DNA of 64,000 bases, taken from the NCBI RefSeq assembly GCF_016863615.1, contig NZ_BOPF01000009.1:248001-312000 (forward strand), given 5' to 3'. The stretch is from Virgisporangium aliadipatigenens. GTDB taxonomy: Bacteria > Actinomycetota > Actinomycetes > Mycobacteriales > Micromonosporaceae. A model generated the notes under the pieces. It did no database searches. It worked only from the letters and a program-made list of their open reading frames with translations, and had not been told where the DNA came from. This document shows, piece after piece, positions 15,892 to 25,800 of this stretch. Position numbers and translations under genes: made by a program. The stretch's first letter is position 1. Every line of letters begins with the position of its first letter.

Positions 15892-17025
15892 TCAGCGAGG
15901 AGGACCGGGCGGCTGCTCGGCGAGGAGTTCGAGGAGGCCCTCGGGCGGGTTGTCGCCGAAGAGGCTCTCCATCAGCTCCTCGTCCCGCGGCACCTCGGCC
16001 GTGCGCGGGAACATCGCCCGTTCGTAATCGGCGAGCGCGGACTCGACGTCGCCGGGCCGGGCGGCGATGGCCCGGGCCAGTTCGGCGCCGTCGAGCATGG
16101 CCAGGTTGGCGCCCTCGCCGTTCGGGGGGACCAGGTGTGCGGCGTCGCCGACCAGGGTCACGCCCGGCACCCGTTCCCAGCGGTGGCCGAGCGGCAGCCC
16201 GTAGTGCGGGCGCAGCGTCGTTCCGCTGTCGGTGTCGGTGATCAGCGCGGTCAGTTCCGGCGCCCAGCCGTCGAACTCCCGCGCGATCCGGGAAGCGGCG
16301 GCCGGATCGGTGAAGTCGACGGCGTCGAACCATTCCAGCGGGCGGGTCAGGGAGATGTACGCGTGCAGGGTGTCGCCGCGTTCGCGGTGGGCGAAGATGC
16401 CCTTGCCGTCGCCGGGCGCCATCATCGAGCCGTCGCCGACCGCCCGCGCCGCCGCCCGGTGGCGGGTGTCGGCGTCGTACAGGTACGTCTCGACGTATGC
16501 CTCGCCGGCGTACTCGGGGACGGCGTCGGACAGCAGCGGGCGCACCCGCGACCAGGCCCCGTCCGCGCCGACCAGCAGGTTCGTCTCCACCGTGCCGCCG
16601 TCGGCGAAGCGCACCTCGTGCCGTCCGCCGCCGAGGCCGCGCACGCCGGCGACCCGGCGCCCCCACCGGACGGTGCCCGCCGGGAGCGCGTCGAGCAGGA
16701 GCCCGCGCAGGTCGGCGCGTTGCACCTCGGGACGCCCGCCGGTGCCGTCGTCGCGCTTGTCGAAGACGACCGTGCCGTCCGGGGTGAGAAACCGCATGGC
16801 CTGCCGGCCCTGCAGGACGATTCGGTCGAACGCCGTCAGCAGGCCGGCCGCCTCGAGCGCGAGCTGCCCGTTGTAGTCGTGGATGTCGAGCAGGCCGCCC
16901 TGGGCGCGCGCCGTCGGTGACGCGTCGGCCTCGTAGACGGCGGCGGTGATGCCGTGCAGGTGCAGCACCCGGGCGAGAACCAGCCCGCCGAGGCCGGCAC
17001 CGATGATCGTGACCGCGGGTTCCAT
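15892..17025 (-). CDS. FAD-dependent aromatic-type monooxygenase (PHBH/TetX-like fold)
   Basis: 377 residues from the ATG at 17025. Three flavoprotein motifs are visible: GxGxxG in IIGAGLGGLVLARVLHLHG (about 7-25), the DG motif in LLVGADGAWSRVRPLL (about 155-170) and the GD motif in VTLVGDAAHLVPPNGEGAN (about 293-311). The AQGGLLDIHDYNGQLALEAAGL segment resembles the TetX subgroup. It should hydroxylate an aromatic or polyketide-like substrate with NAD(P)H and O2. The proteins closest in motif include tetracycline destructases, but nothing here proves antibiotic activity. The DUF998 membrane protein lies 11 bp upstream in the same operon. Confidence 0.85.
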   Translation of the reverse strand: MEPAVTIIGAGLGGLVLARVLHLHGITAAVYEADASPTARAQGGLLDIHDYNGQLALEAAGLLTAFDRIVLQGRQAMRFLTPDGTVVFDKRDDGTGGRPEVQRADLRGLLLDALPAGTVRWGRRVAGVRGLGGGRHEVRFADGGTVETNLLVGADGAWSRVRPLLSDAVPEYAGEAYVETYLYDADTRHRAAARAVGDGSMMAPGDGKGIFAHRERGDTLHAYISLTRPLEWFDAVDFTDPAAASRIAREFDGWAPELTALITDTDSGTTLRPHYGLPLGHRWERVPGVTLVGDAAHLVPPNGEGANLAMLDGAELARAIAARPGDVESALADYERAMFPRTAEVPRDEELMESLFGDNPPEGLLELLAEQPPGPPR

Positions 17026-17036
17026 GATGTTCTCCC

Positions 17037-17681
17037 TCACGCCCGGGACTTCCGGATGGCCGCGCCCACGAGGATGAACCCGATCAGGAACGGATAGATG
17101 ATGCCGCGTTCGCACAGCCCGATGAGGACGCCGGCGCCGGAGGCGAGCACCGTCCCGAAGGCCACCAGCGAGAGCAGCCCGGCGATCCCGAACGCCACCA
17201 GGACCCGGCCCAACCCCGGCGAGATGCCGAGCTGCCGGTGCGCCCGGCCGAGCAGCATCGACAGCACGTTGCCCGCGACGAACCCGGCCATGGCGCCCAG
17301 CCCGTGATAGTCGGCCGTGCCGTCGTCCCCCGATCCCGGGAACGCCGCCACCAGAGCCATGCCGACCGCCAGCACCGACCCGGCCGCGATCAGCGCCGCG
17401 CGGCGCCGACCCGGCAGGCCGCGCAGCAGGGCGACGCCGACCAGCGCGGCGAACCCCGACAGGAAGAAGCCGCTGTTCATCACCCACGCGAGCGGCGAGT
17501 ACATGTACTGCCCGAACGCGGTGAGCGGGCCGTGCACCCCGAGATTGCTGATGAAGTGGTGCGTGTAGCTGTAGGGCGGATCGCTCCACGCCGCCGCGGC
17601 GATGAACTCCGCGGTGAAGTAGACGCCGCCGCTGGCGATGAGCGCCGCCGCGGCCGCGCGTCGCTGTCGAATGTCGTTCAT
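17037..17681 (-). CDS. DUF998-family integral membrane protein
   Basis: 214 residues from the ATG at 17681, chosen because GGAGGGA lies just upstream; a longer frame adds 17 unlikely residues. Six hydrophobic segments are visible. The SYTHHFISNLGVHGP stretch (about 39-53) after the first segment, GMALVAAFPGSG and the DYHGLGAM pattern are typical of DUF998. The family is related to heptahelical heme- or lipid-interacting membrane proteins of unknown role. It is the first gene of a two-gene operon with the FAD monooxygenase and is divergent from the AfsR-like regulator at 17806, which may control it. Confidence 0.83.
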   Translation of the reverse strand: MNDIRQRRAAAAALIASGGVYFTAEFIAAAAWSDPPYSYTHHFISNLGVHGPLTAFGQYMYSPLAWVMNSGFFLSGFAALVGVALLRGLPGRRRAALIAAGSVLAVGMALVAAFPGSGDDGTADYHGLGAMAGFVAGNVLSMLLGRAHRQLGISPGLGRVLVAFGIAGLLSLVAFGTVLASGAGVLIGLCERGIIYPFLIGFILVGAAIRKSRA

Positions 17682-17805
17682 GGTTCCCTCCTGGTGGTCC
17701 GGCCCGCGAAGACTGGCCCGGGGCGCTCCCACGGCACTCCCACGGCGCTGTCACCGGCCGGCCGTCGATTTGGGCCGCGCGGCGGCGACGCGCGAAGATC
17801 GGGCG

Positions 17806-20800
17806 ATGCGGGGGAACGATCGGCTGCGCGTCACGCTGCTCGACGCGTTCCGGGTGACCCGCGGCGAGGTCGTGCTGACCGTTCCCGGGGCGCGGCTGCG
17901 GGGGCTGCTGGTGCGCCTGGCGCTCGCCGGTGGCCACGCCGTCGAGCCGGCCGTGCTGATCGGCGCGATCTGGGCGGAGGAGCCGCCGTCCGCTCCCGCC
18001 GCCGCGCTGCAGAACCTGGTCTCCCGGCTGCGGCGGGCCCTCGACCCGGCCGGCGCCGCCCGGGACACCGTCGCGCAGGACGCGGCCGGGTACCGGTTGG
18101 CCGTGCAGCCGTCGGATGTCGACGCGGTGCGCTTCGAGCGGTGCGCGGCCGCCGGGCGGGAGCGGCTACGGGCGGGTGATCCGGAGGCGGCCCGTGCGGC
18201 GCTTGCCGAGGCCGTGGCCCTGTGGGGCGAACATCCGGGCGCCGAACCCGCGCTCGTCGCCGCCGTGGCGCCGGCGGTCGCCACCCGGTTGGCGCGGGTG
18301 TCGTTCGAGACGGTCGCCGACCTGGCCGACGCGGAGCTGGCGCTGGGGCTGGCCGAGGCGGCCGCCGGCCGGCTGGGTGTCCTGCTGGGCGCCGAACCGG
18401 GCCACGAGCGGGCGGCCGCGCTGCTGATGGACGCGTTCGCGGCGCAGGGGCGCCAGGCCGAGGCGCTGGCCGTCTACGAACGGGTCCGCGAGCGGCTGGC
18501 CGACACCCTGGGCGCCGACCCGGGCACCGCGCTGCGGGAACGGCACCTGCGCCTGCTGCGCGGCGCCGCGACGGCGGCTCCGGTCGGCGAGCATCGGCCG
18601 CGCTCCGCCGGTTCCCCCGAAAATCTGCCGGCACCGGTGACCAGCTTCGTCGGCCGCGACGACGACCTCGACCGGGTCGGGGTCCTGCTCGCCTCCGGAC
18701 GCCTGGTCACCGTGCTCGGCCCGGGCGGCGCCGGGAAGACCCGGCTCGCGTTGGAGGCGGCGCGCCGCTACGGCCGCGACTATCCCGACGGCGCCCGGCT
18801 GATCGACCTCGCGGCGGTGGCCGAACCGACGAAGATCGCCGCGGCGGTGCACGCCGGCATCGGGCCCCGGGCCGGCCGGCTGCTCGACGCCCGCCCGCAC
18901 GGCCCCGACGACGAACTGGACGGCCTCGCCGGCGAGCTGCGCGGCCGGGAGATCCTGCTGCTGCTCGACAACTGCGAGCACCTGATCCACGGCGTCGCGC
19001 ACCTGGCTTCGGCGCTGCTGTCCCGCTGCCCCCGCCTGCGGGTCATCGCCACCAGCCGGGAACCCCTCGCGGTCGACGGCGAGGCGCTGGTGCCGCTGGC
19101 CCCGCTCGCGCTGCCCGATCCGGACGACACCGTCGAGCGGGCCCGCGCGGCGGCGGCGGTGCGGCTGTTCACCGAACGGGCGACGGCCGTGCGGCCCGGG
19201 TTCGCCGTCGACGGGAGCACGCTCGCCGACGTCGTGCGGGTGGTGCGCGGCCTCGACGGGCTGCCGCTCGCCCTCGAACTGGCCGCCGCCCGGCTGCGCA
19301 CGCTGGCCCTGCCGGATCTGGCCGACGGGCTCTCCGACCGGTTCCGGCTGCTGAACGCCGGCAACCGCACCGCACCGCCCCGGCACCGGACGCTGCGCGC
19401 GGTGATCGCCTGGAGCTGGGAGCTGCTCGACGCGCACGAGCGCACCGTCGCCGAACGGATCTCCGTCCTGCCGGGCGGCGTCACGCGCGCCTCGGCCGCC
19501 GCCGTGTGCGCCGGCACCGGCGTGCCCGCCGAGGAGATCCCGAACCTGCTCGCCGCGCTGGTCGACCGTTCGCTGCTGCAGCTGGGCCCGGGCGCCGGCC
19601 GCTACCGCATGCTGGAGACCATCCGCGAGTACGGCACCGAACGGCTGCGCGCCGCCGGCGACCTCGACCCGGTCCGCGACCTGGCTGCGGCGTACTTCGC
19701 CGGGCTCGTGGCCGAACACGACCCGCTGCTGCGCGGGCCCGGTCAGCGCGCCGCCGTGCGGGTCGTCGCCGCCGAGTACGACAACACGCTCGCCGCCCTG
19801 CGGCACCGCTGCGCCACCCACGACGCGACCGGCGCGATCGCGCTCACCCTGGCCCTCACCTGGTACTGGCAGATGTCGGGCCGGCACGCCGACGCCGTGC
19901 ACTGGCTGGGCGAGGCGCTGGCGGTGCCCGGCGGCGGGCCGACGCCCGAACGCGACTGCGCCCGCGCCGCCCTCCTGCTGCACCGGGCCGACGTCCTGTC
20001 CGGGATCACCGCCGGCGAGGCCGAGCGGGACCGCGCGCAGATGCGCGAACTCGCCGACCGGCTCATCGCCCACCCGGACCTGCCCGGTCACCATCGCGTG
20101 ATCGGCCCGATCCTGCTCTTCCTGCGCGACGAGCAGGACCCGCTCGAGAACTTCCGACGCCTGGCCGACGGCGACGACGGCTGGACGGCCGGGCTGGCCC
20201 ACCTGTTCCTGGCCGAGATCGCCGAGAACACGGGTGCGCTCGACCGGATGCTCGGGCACGTGGAGACCGCCCTGGAACGCTTCGGGCGGTCCGGCGACGA
20301 TTGGGCCCGCGCCGCCGTGCTGTCGATGCGGGCGCGGGTGCGCCGCTACGACGATCTCGACGGGGCGCTCGCCGACCTCGACGAGGCCCGCGCCCTGGCC
20401 GGGGAGTTCGGGGCGCTCAGCCTCGGCGACGAGTTCCACGGCGATCTGCTCCGGCTCGACCTGCGGCTGCGGCGCGGCGACCTGGACCGGGCGACCGAGG
20501 TCCTCGCCACCGCCCGGGAGCGCGCGCGGCGGGCGTCCTCGACGGAGATGCGGGTGCTGGTCGCGGCGTGGGAGGCAACGCTGCGGCTGCGGCTCGGCGA
20601 ACCGGACCGGGCGCGCGCCCTGCTCGACGACGCCGAACGGGACGCGCTGCGCACCGACCACGCCCGGGCCGTGGTCGACAGCGCGCGGGTCGCGCTCCGC
20701 CTGGCCCTGGGCGATCCGCCCGGTGCGCAGCGGGCGCTGCGCGCGGCGTACGGGTCCGCGGCGGCGACCCGCGAACTGCCGATCCTGGCGCCGGTCGCGG

Positions 20801-21039
20801 TGCACGCCGCCGCACTCGCCGACACCCTGGGGCGGCCCGACGAGTCGGCCGCGCTGCTCGGGGTCGCCGCGCGGCTGCGGGGTGCGCACGACCGCACCGA
20901 CCCGCAGGTCCGCGAACTCACCCGGCGGGGCCGGGCCGCGCTGGGCGAGGAGGGGTTCGCCGCGTCCTACGCGCGGGGCCGGGAGGCGGACGGGGAAACG
21001 GCGCGCGCCCGGCTGCGTGCCGTACTGTTCGCCCCGTGA
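17806..21039 (+). CDS. AfsR/SARP-like STAND regulator (OmpR-type DNA-binding, BTAD, NB-ARC-like ATPase)
   Basis: 1077 residues from the ATG at 17806; GAAGAT ends 7 nt upstream and no Shine-Dalgarno is seen. Domains: an OmpR-like winged helix (about 7-95), a bacterial transcriptional activation domain (about 100-245, ending YERVRERLADTLGADPGTALRE), then a P-loop ATPase with VLGPGGAGKTRL (about 302-313), LLLLDNCEHL (Walker B) and the VIATSREPL sensor. A helical C-terminal region with degenerate TPR-like repeats completes it. Such proteins activate nearby operons after ligand- or phosphorylation-driven ATPase switching. It is divergent from the DUF998-FAD monooxygenase operon, a plausible target. 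Its TGA overlaps the GTG of the AraC-type gene. Confidence 0.9.
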   Translation: MRGNDRLRVTLLDAFRVTRGEVVLTVPGARLRGLLVRLALAGGHAVEPAVLIGAIWAEEPPSAPAAALQNLVSRLRRALDPAGAARDTVAQDAAGYRLAVQPSDVDAVRFERCAAAGRERLRAGDPEAARAALAEAVALWGEHPGAEPALVAAVAPAVATRLARVSFETVADLADAELALGLAEAAAGRLGVLLGAEPGHERAAALLMDAFAAQGRQAEALAVYERVRERLADTLGADPGTALRERHLRLLRGAATAAPVGEHRPRSAGSPENLPAPVTSFVGRDDDLDRVGVLLASGRLVTVLGPGGAGKTRLALEAARRYGRDYPDGARLIDLAAVAEPTKIAAAVHAGIGPRAGRLLDARPHGPDDELDGLAGELRGREILLLLDNCEHLIHGVAHLASALLSRCPRLRVIATSREPLAVDGEALVPLAPLALPDPDDTVERARAAAAVRLFTERATAVRPGFAVDGSTLADVVRVVRGLDGLPLALELAAARLRTLALPDLADGLSDRFRLLNAGNRTAPPRHRTLRAVIAWSWELLDAHERTVAERISVLPGGVTRASAAAVCAGTGVPAEEIPNLLAALVDRSLLQLGPGAGRYRMLETIREYGTERLRAAGDLDPVRDLAAAYFAGLVAEHDPLLRGPGQRAAVRVVAAEYDNTLAALRHRCATHDATGAIALTLALTWYWQMSGRHADAVHWLGEALAVPGGGPTPERDCARAALLLHRADVLSGITAGEAERDRAQMRELADRLIAHPDLPGHHRVIGPILLFLRDEQDPLENFRRLADGDDGWTAGLAHLFLAEIAENTGALDRMLGHVETALERFGRSGDDWARAAVLSMRARVRRYDDLDGALADLDEARALAGEFGALSLGDEFHGDLLRLDLRLRRGDLDRATEVLATARERARRASSTEMRVLVAAWEATLRLRLGEPDRARALLDDAERDALRTDHARAVVDSARVALRLALGDPPGAQRALRAAYGSAAATRELPILAPVAVHAAALADTLGRPDESAALLGVAARLRGAHDRTDPQVRELTRRGRAALGEEGFAASYARGREADGETARARLRAVLFAP

Positions 21040-21746
21040 GCCTGACGTTCGCCGTTCGCGGGTCGGACTCGCCGTGGGTCGACTGCGTGTGGACCTGCAC
21101 GAGCGAGCGCGTCACCGAGATGACCTCCGTCGCCACGGCCAGCTGGGGGCTGGTGTTCTGGACGCGTGCCGGCGAGGCGTTCGCGGCCGTCTCCGGCCCC
21201 GAGACCGCGACCGGTACCGCGCCGGTGCCGGAGGGCGCCACGTTCGTCGGCATCGAGTTCGCCGTCGGCACCTCCCTGCGCAACCTCCCGGCGTCGGCGC
21301 TCGTCGACGCCGGGGCCGCGCTGTCGGACACCACCCGCCGCGGCTTCCGCCTCGACGGTTCGCGCTGGGAGACCCCCGGTGCCGACGACGCCGAGGCCCT
21401 GGTCGGCCGCCTGGTCCGCGCCGGGACGGTCGGGCGTGACCCGCTGGTCACCGAGGTGCTGCGCGGTCACCGTCCGCCGGTGTCGGATCGGACGGTCGAA
21501 CGGCGGTTCCGGGCGGCGACGGGCCTGACCCACGGCGCCGTGCGGCAGATCGAGCGCGCCCGCACGGCCGCCACCCGCCTCGCGCTCGGCGACCCGGTGG
21601 CCGACGCCGTCGCCGCGTTCGGCTACTTCGACGAGCCGCACCTGGCCCGGGCGCTGCGCCGCTACGTGGGACGGACCGCGGGCCAGCTCCGCGACGGCAG
21701 CGGCGGCGCGCTAGCCCTCTCCCTCGATCAGCGCACCACCTCGTAG
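21036..21746 (+). CDS. AraC-family transcriptional regulator, coupled to the AfsR-like gene
   Basis: 236 residues from the GTG at 21036, which overlaps the upstream stop (GTGA). The N-terminal about 140 residues are a beta-rich ligand domain of the type without a recognisable cupin motif. The C-terminal AraC double helix-turn-helix shows SDRTVERRFRAATGLTHGAVRQIERARTAA (about 150-180) and VADAVAAFGYFDEPHLARALRRYVGRTAGQLR (about 188-220). Translational coupling suggests it acts with the preceding large regulator. Its last 19 bp overlap the 3' end of the convergent reductase gene. Target unknown. Confidence 0.85.
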   Translation: MSLTFAVRGSDSPWVDCVWTCTSERVTEMTSVATASWGLVFWTRAGEAFAAVSGPETATGTAPVPEGATFVGIEFAVGTSLRNLPASALVDAGAALSDTTRRGFRLDGSRWETPGADDAEALVGRLVRAGTVGRDPLVTEVLRGHRPPVSDRTVERRFRAATGLTHGAVRQIERARTAATRLALGDPVADAVAAFGYFDEPHLARALRRYVGRTAGQLRDGSGGALALSLDQRTTS

Positions 21747-22300
21747 ATCACCTTCAGCACGCCGTTCTTGTACGCCTCGGACTCCCGCAGGCGCAGCCGC
21801 TGCCCGTCCCGATCGGCCGTGCTGAACAGCCTCTTGCCCGCACCGAGCAGCACCGGGAACACGAGCAGGTGGTACCGGTCGATGAGGCCGGCGTCGGAGA
21901 GCCGGCGGGCCGTCTCCGCGCTGCCGTGGATGAAGATCGCCCCGCCCGCGGTCTCCTTGAGCGCGGCGACCTCCGCGCTCGAACGCAGGATCGTGGTCGG
22001 CCCCCACCCGTCGACCAGCGCGTCGTCGGGCAGCGTGCTCGACAGCACGTACTTCGGCAGTTCCTTGTAGGCGGCGTGATCCTCGGAGTCCCGCCACACC
22101 GGCGCGAACGCCTCGTAGCTGCGACGCCCGAACAGCAACGCCGTCGTGTCGGCCAGTTCCTCGCCCTTGAGCGCGAACGCCTCGGGCAGGAAGTCGTGCG
22201 CCACCCAACCGCCGCTGCGGTGCTCCTCCCCCGGCCCACCGCCCGGCGAGTCCACCACGCCGTCCACCGACATGAACCCGGTGTAGACCAGTTCGCGCAT
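21728..22300 (-). CDS. Dihydrofolate reductase-family protein (RibD C-terminal-like)
   Basis: 190 residues from the ATG at 22300, preceded by GAGGAGA; a longer start at 22318 is less likely. Landmarks are YTGFMSVDGVVDSPGG (residues 5-20), LLFGRRSYEAFAPVW (about 56-70), KYVLSSTL and IFIHGSAETARRLSDAGLIDRYHLLVFPVLLGAGKRLF, the standard pattern of the RibD C-terminal or yyaP/DfrA-like fold. It probably uses NADPH for an unidentified reduction. This family is common in actinomycetes as a stand-alone gene and is not the housekeeping DHFR. Confidence 0.88.
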   Translation of the reverse strand: MRELVYTGFMSVDGVVDSPGGGPGEEHRSGGWVAHDFLPEAFALKGEELADTTALLFGRRSYEAFAPVWRDSEDHAAYKELPKYVLSSTLPDDALVDGWGPTTILRSSAEVAALKETAGGAIFIHGSAETARRLSDAGLIDRYHLLVFPVLLGAGKRLFSTADRDGQRLRLRESEAYKNGVLKVIYEVVR

Positions 22301-22403
22301 CGTCCCGTCTCTCCTCACGATCGAACGCCTCAGGCAACGCCCGTCAGGTTAGGGACCGCCGGCGGCCGCTGTCTTGGACAGAACCGACGCTCAGCCCTCT
22401 GCG

Positions 22404-22871
22404 TCACCGGGTCCCGAGGGCCTCGAGGGCTTCGCGCTGGCCGCGCGCGGCGAGCCGGTCGGCGCGTTCGTTCTCCACGTGGCCGGCGTGGCCCTTGACC
22501 CAGTGCCAGACCACCTCGTCGTGCCGGGCGACGGCGGCTTCGAGTTCGCGCCACAGGTCGGCGTTCTTGACCGGCTGGCCGTCCTTGGTGCGCCAGCCGT
22601 TGCGCTTCCAGTTCGCCATCCAGGACATGATGCCGTTGCGCACGTACGTGCTGTCGGTGTGCAGGTCGACGACGGAGGGGCGGGTCAGTGCGCCCAGTGC
22701 CCGGATCGGCGCGGTGAGTTCCATCCGGTTGTTGGTCGTCGGCGTCGCCTCGCCGCCGCACAGCTCCCGCTCGGCGGCGCCGTAGCGCAGCAGCGCACCC
22801 CAGCCGCCCGGCCCCGGGTTGCCGCGGCACGCGCCGTCGGTCCAGATCTGTACCCGCACCGTGCCCGTCAT
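22404..22871 (-). CDS. rnhA: Ribonuclease HI
   Basis: 155 residues, the normal RNase HI size. All catalytic carboxylates are in place: D in [16 protein letters not shown] (about residue 11), E in NNRMELTA (about 51), D in [12 protein letters not shown] (about 72) and D in ENERADRLA (about 137), with the [11 protein letters not shown] handle region. It degrades the RNA strand of RNA-DNA hybrids in the cytoplasm, for R-loop and primer removal. The ATG at 22871 lies 18 bp downstream of the AfsR-like gene's stop, so the two may be transcribed together. Annotation is essentially certain. Confidence 0.95.
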   Translation of the reverse strand: MTGTVRVQIWTDGACRGNPGPGGWGALLRYGAAERELCGGEATPTTNNRMELTAPIRALGALTRPSVVDLHTDSTYVRNGIMSWMANWKRNGWRTKDGQPVKNADLWRELEAAVARHDEVVWHWVKGHAGHVENERADRLAARGQREALEALGTR

Positions 22872-22889
22872 CGGGACAACCTACCGTGA

Positions 22890-25800
22890 TCACCCGTTCG
22901 GGGTCCCGGGCCGGTCGAGGGCCCCCAGGTGTACGCGGATGGCGGCGATGGTGGTCTCCTCGTCGTCGGTGCGGTGCAGGCCGAGGCCGGTGAGCACGTC
23001 CAGCGCGACGCGCCAGTGTTCACGGGCGCGCACCGGCTGGTCGAGGGAGTGATAGGCGTGCGCGAGCCCGTCGTGGGCACGGGCCTGATCGGCGGGCTGG
23101 CCGAGCTCGCCGGCCAGGGCGAGGGCGCGGCGGTGGTGGGCGATCGCCCCATCGGAGTCGCCGGCGGCGTGGCGCAGCCGGCCCAGGCCCTGGCGCGCCT
23201 CGAACTCGAAGTTGCGGTCGTCGTTGCGGCGGGCCAGCGCGAGCAGCTGCCGGTAGTGCGCGGCGGCCTGCTCCTGCCGGCCCTGACGGCCGTAGATGTG
23301 ACCGAGGCCGGTCAGCGCGGTCAGCTCGCCGACCTGGTTGCCGGTGACGCGGGCGGCCGGCAGCGCCTGCTGGAAGTAGGTGGCTGCCTCGGCGTGCCGG
23401 CCCTGCACCCGGTGGATCTGGCCGAGGCCGTTGAGCGCGTCCAGCTCGCCGGGGCGGTTGCCGGTCGCGCGGGCGATCCGCAACGCCCGGCCGAAGTGGT
23501 CGGCGGCCTCCGCGTAGCGGCCCTGCACCCAGTGCACCCGGGCGAGGCCGTTCAGCGCGTCCAGCTCGCCGGGCCGATCGCCGATCGCGCGGGCGATCTC
23601 CAGGGCCTGCCGGCAGTGGTCGCCGGCCTCGTCGTAGCGGCCCTGCCGCCGGTAGATCTGGCCGAGGCCGTTCAGCGCGGCCAGTTCCGCGGCGCGGTGT
23701 CCGGTCTCCCGGCCGGTCCGCAACGCCCGGCCGAAGTGGTCGGCGGCCTCCGCGTAGCGGCCCTGCTGACGGTAAATGTGGCCGAGGCCGTTCAGCGCGG
23801 CCAGTTCGTCGGCGGGCCGGCCGGTGCCGCGGGCCGCGGTCAGGGCCTGGTGGTGCAGGGTCTCGGCGTCCCGGTACCGGCCCCGGGTGCGCAGGTGCCG
23901 GTGCAGGATCGCCGACAGGTGCAGGACGTGCTCCGGCCGGTCGTGCGCGTGGGCGTACGTGGCGGCCGCGAGCAGGTTGGGCAGTTCGGCGTCGAGCCAC
24001 TCCCACGCCGCCGCCGGCGTGGTCAGCCGCGAACCGGGCGGGTCGGCGGGAGGCAGCCGCGGGCGGTACTCCCGTTCGGACGGGTAGGCGACGTCCATCG
24101 CCAGCAGCGCCGTGTGCCGGTAGTGGTCAAGCAGCCGGGTCAACGCGGCGTCCGCCGCCGGTGGGGCCGGCCCGTCGGCCGCGGTGTGCGCGGCGTGCGC
24201 GCGGGTCAGGTCGTGGAACCGGTATCGGCCGGGAACGGGCTCCTGGAGCAGGTGCGCCTCCAGGAGGCGGTCGAGCGTGCGCCCCGCGTCGGCCACGGTG
24301 GACCCGAGCAGCGCGGCGACGGCGTGCGGGTCGATGTCGACGCCGGGGTGCAGGCCCAGCAGGCGGTAGGCGTGCCGCTGCGGCGGGGCCAGGTGCCGGT
24401 AGGAGAGGTCGAGCGCGGCGGTGACGCTGCGCTGCCCGGCCTCCAGTTCGCCGAGCCGGTGCTGCCGGTCGCGCAGCCGGGCCACCAGGTGGGAGACGTC
24501 CCAGGTGCGGTGCGAACGCAGCCGGGCCGCGGCGATGCGGATCGCCAACGGCAGCCGGCCGCACAGCTCCACCAGTTCGGCCAGCAGCTCGGAGGGCTCG
24601 TCGGCGAGCCGGTCCGTGCCGACGCTCCGGGTGAACAGCGCGACCCCGTCTGACGTGGGCAGGGTGTCCAGGGAGAGCGTGCCGGTCCGGTCGAGGCCGG
24701 CCAGCCGGTGCCGGCTGGTGATCAGGACCAGGCAGCCGGGCGCGCCGGGCAGCAGCGGCGCCACCTGCGCCTCGGTGGCGGCGTTGTCCAGCAGCACGAG
24801 CATCCGCCGATCCGCGAGCCGGGTGCGGTATAGCCCGGCGCGTTCCGCCACGCCGGACGGGATCTGTGTCCCGGGAACGCCCAACGCGCGCAGCAGCTGG
24901 TCGAGCGCCTCGCCCGGCTCGCGCGGCGCGGTCCCCGGCGTGTGGCCGTGCAGGTCGATGAAGAGCTGGCCGTCCGGATACCGGCCGGCGAGGCGGTGTC
25001 CCGCGTGCACGGCGAGCGCCGACTTGCCCACGCCGGCCATCCCGTCGATGGCGCTGATCACCACCGTGGACGCGTCGTGCAGCCGCTCCAGCTCGGCGAG
25101 TTCGCGGGTACGGCCGGTGAACATCTGCGGCGGCGCCGGCAGCTGTCTCGGCACCCGCCCGTCGGGCCGCCGCGCGGTGTCCGGCCCGGCCTCCGGTCGG
25201 CTGTCGCCGCGCAGGATCGCCTGGTGCGCCCGTTGCAGCTCGGGGCCGGGGTCGGTGCCCAGCTGGTCGACCAGCCGCTGGCGGACGGCCGCGTAGTGCT
25301 CCAGCGCCTCGGCTCCCCGGCCGGCGGCGTGCAGTGCCCGCATCGTCGCCGCCGCCAGCGGTTCGACCAAGGGATGATCGACCGCCACGTCGCGCAACCG
25401 GCCGACGACGGCCTCGTGGTTACCCAGCCGCGTCTCCGCCCTTGCCCACGCGATCACGGCGTCCACCCGGTGCTGACGCCAGGTCTCTCGCAACCGGGCG
25501 AACCACGGGCCGGGAAGGTCCGCCACGGGCGCGCCCCGCCACAGCTCCAGCGCCTCGCGCAGCAGCTCCGCGCGGCGGCCGTCGTCGTGGCCGCGATCGC
25601 GGGCCCGCTCCACCAGGCGATGGAAGCGGTGCAGGTCCACCCGGTCGCGGTCGATGTCGAACACGTACCCGCCGGGACGCCGGTCCAGCCGCAGCGCGAC
25701 GCCGTCGGCCTCGGCGACGCGGGCCAGCAGCCGCCGGATCCGCATGATGTGCGCATAGAGGGCGTTGCGCGCCTCGGCCGGCGGCGGGTCGTCCCAGACG

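Noticed and set aside
15892-17025. Calling the FAD monooxygenase a tetracycline-inactivating enzyme
   Set aside because: The motifs are shared by many aromatic hydroxylases of the family; no resistance context.
23280-23900. CRISPR-like spaced repeats
   Set aside because: The 120-bp period is in frame within a TPR-coding region; there are no short repeats with unique spacers and no cas genes.
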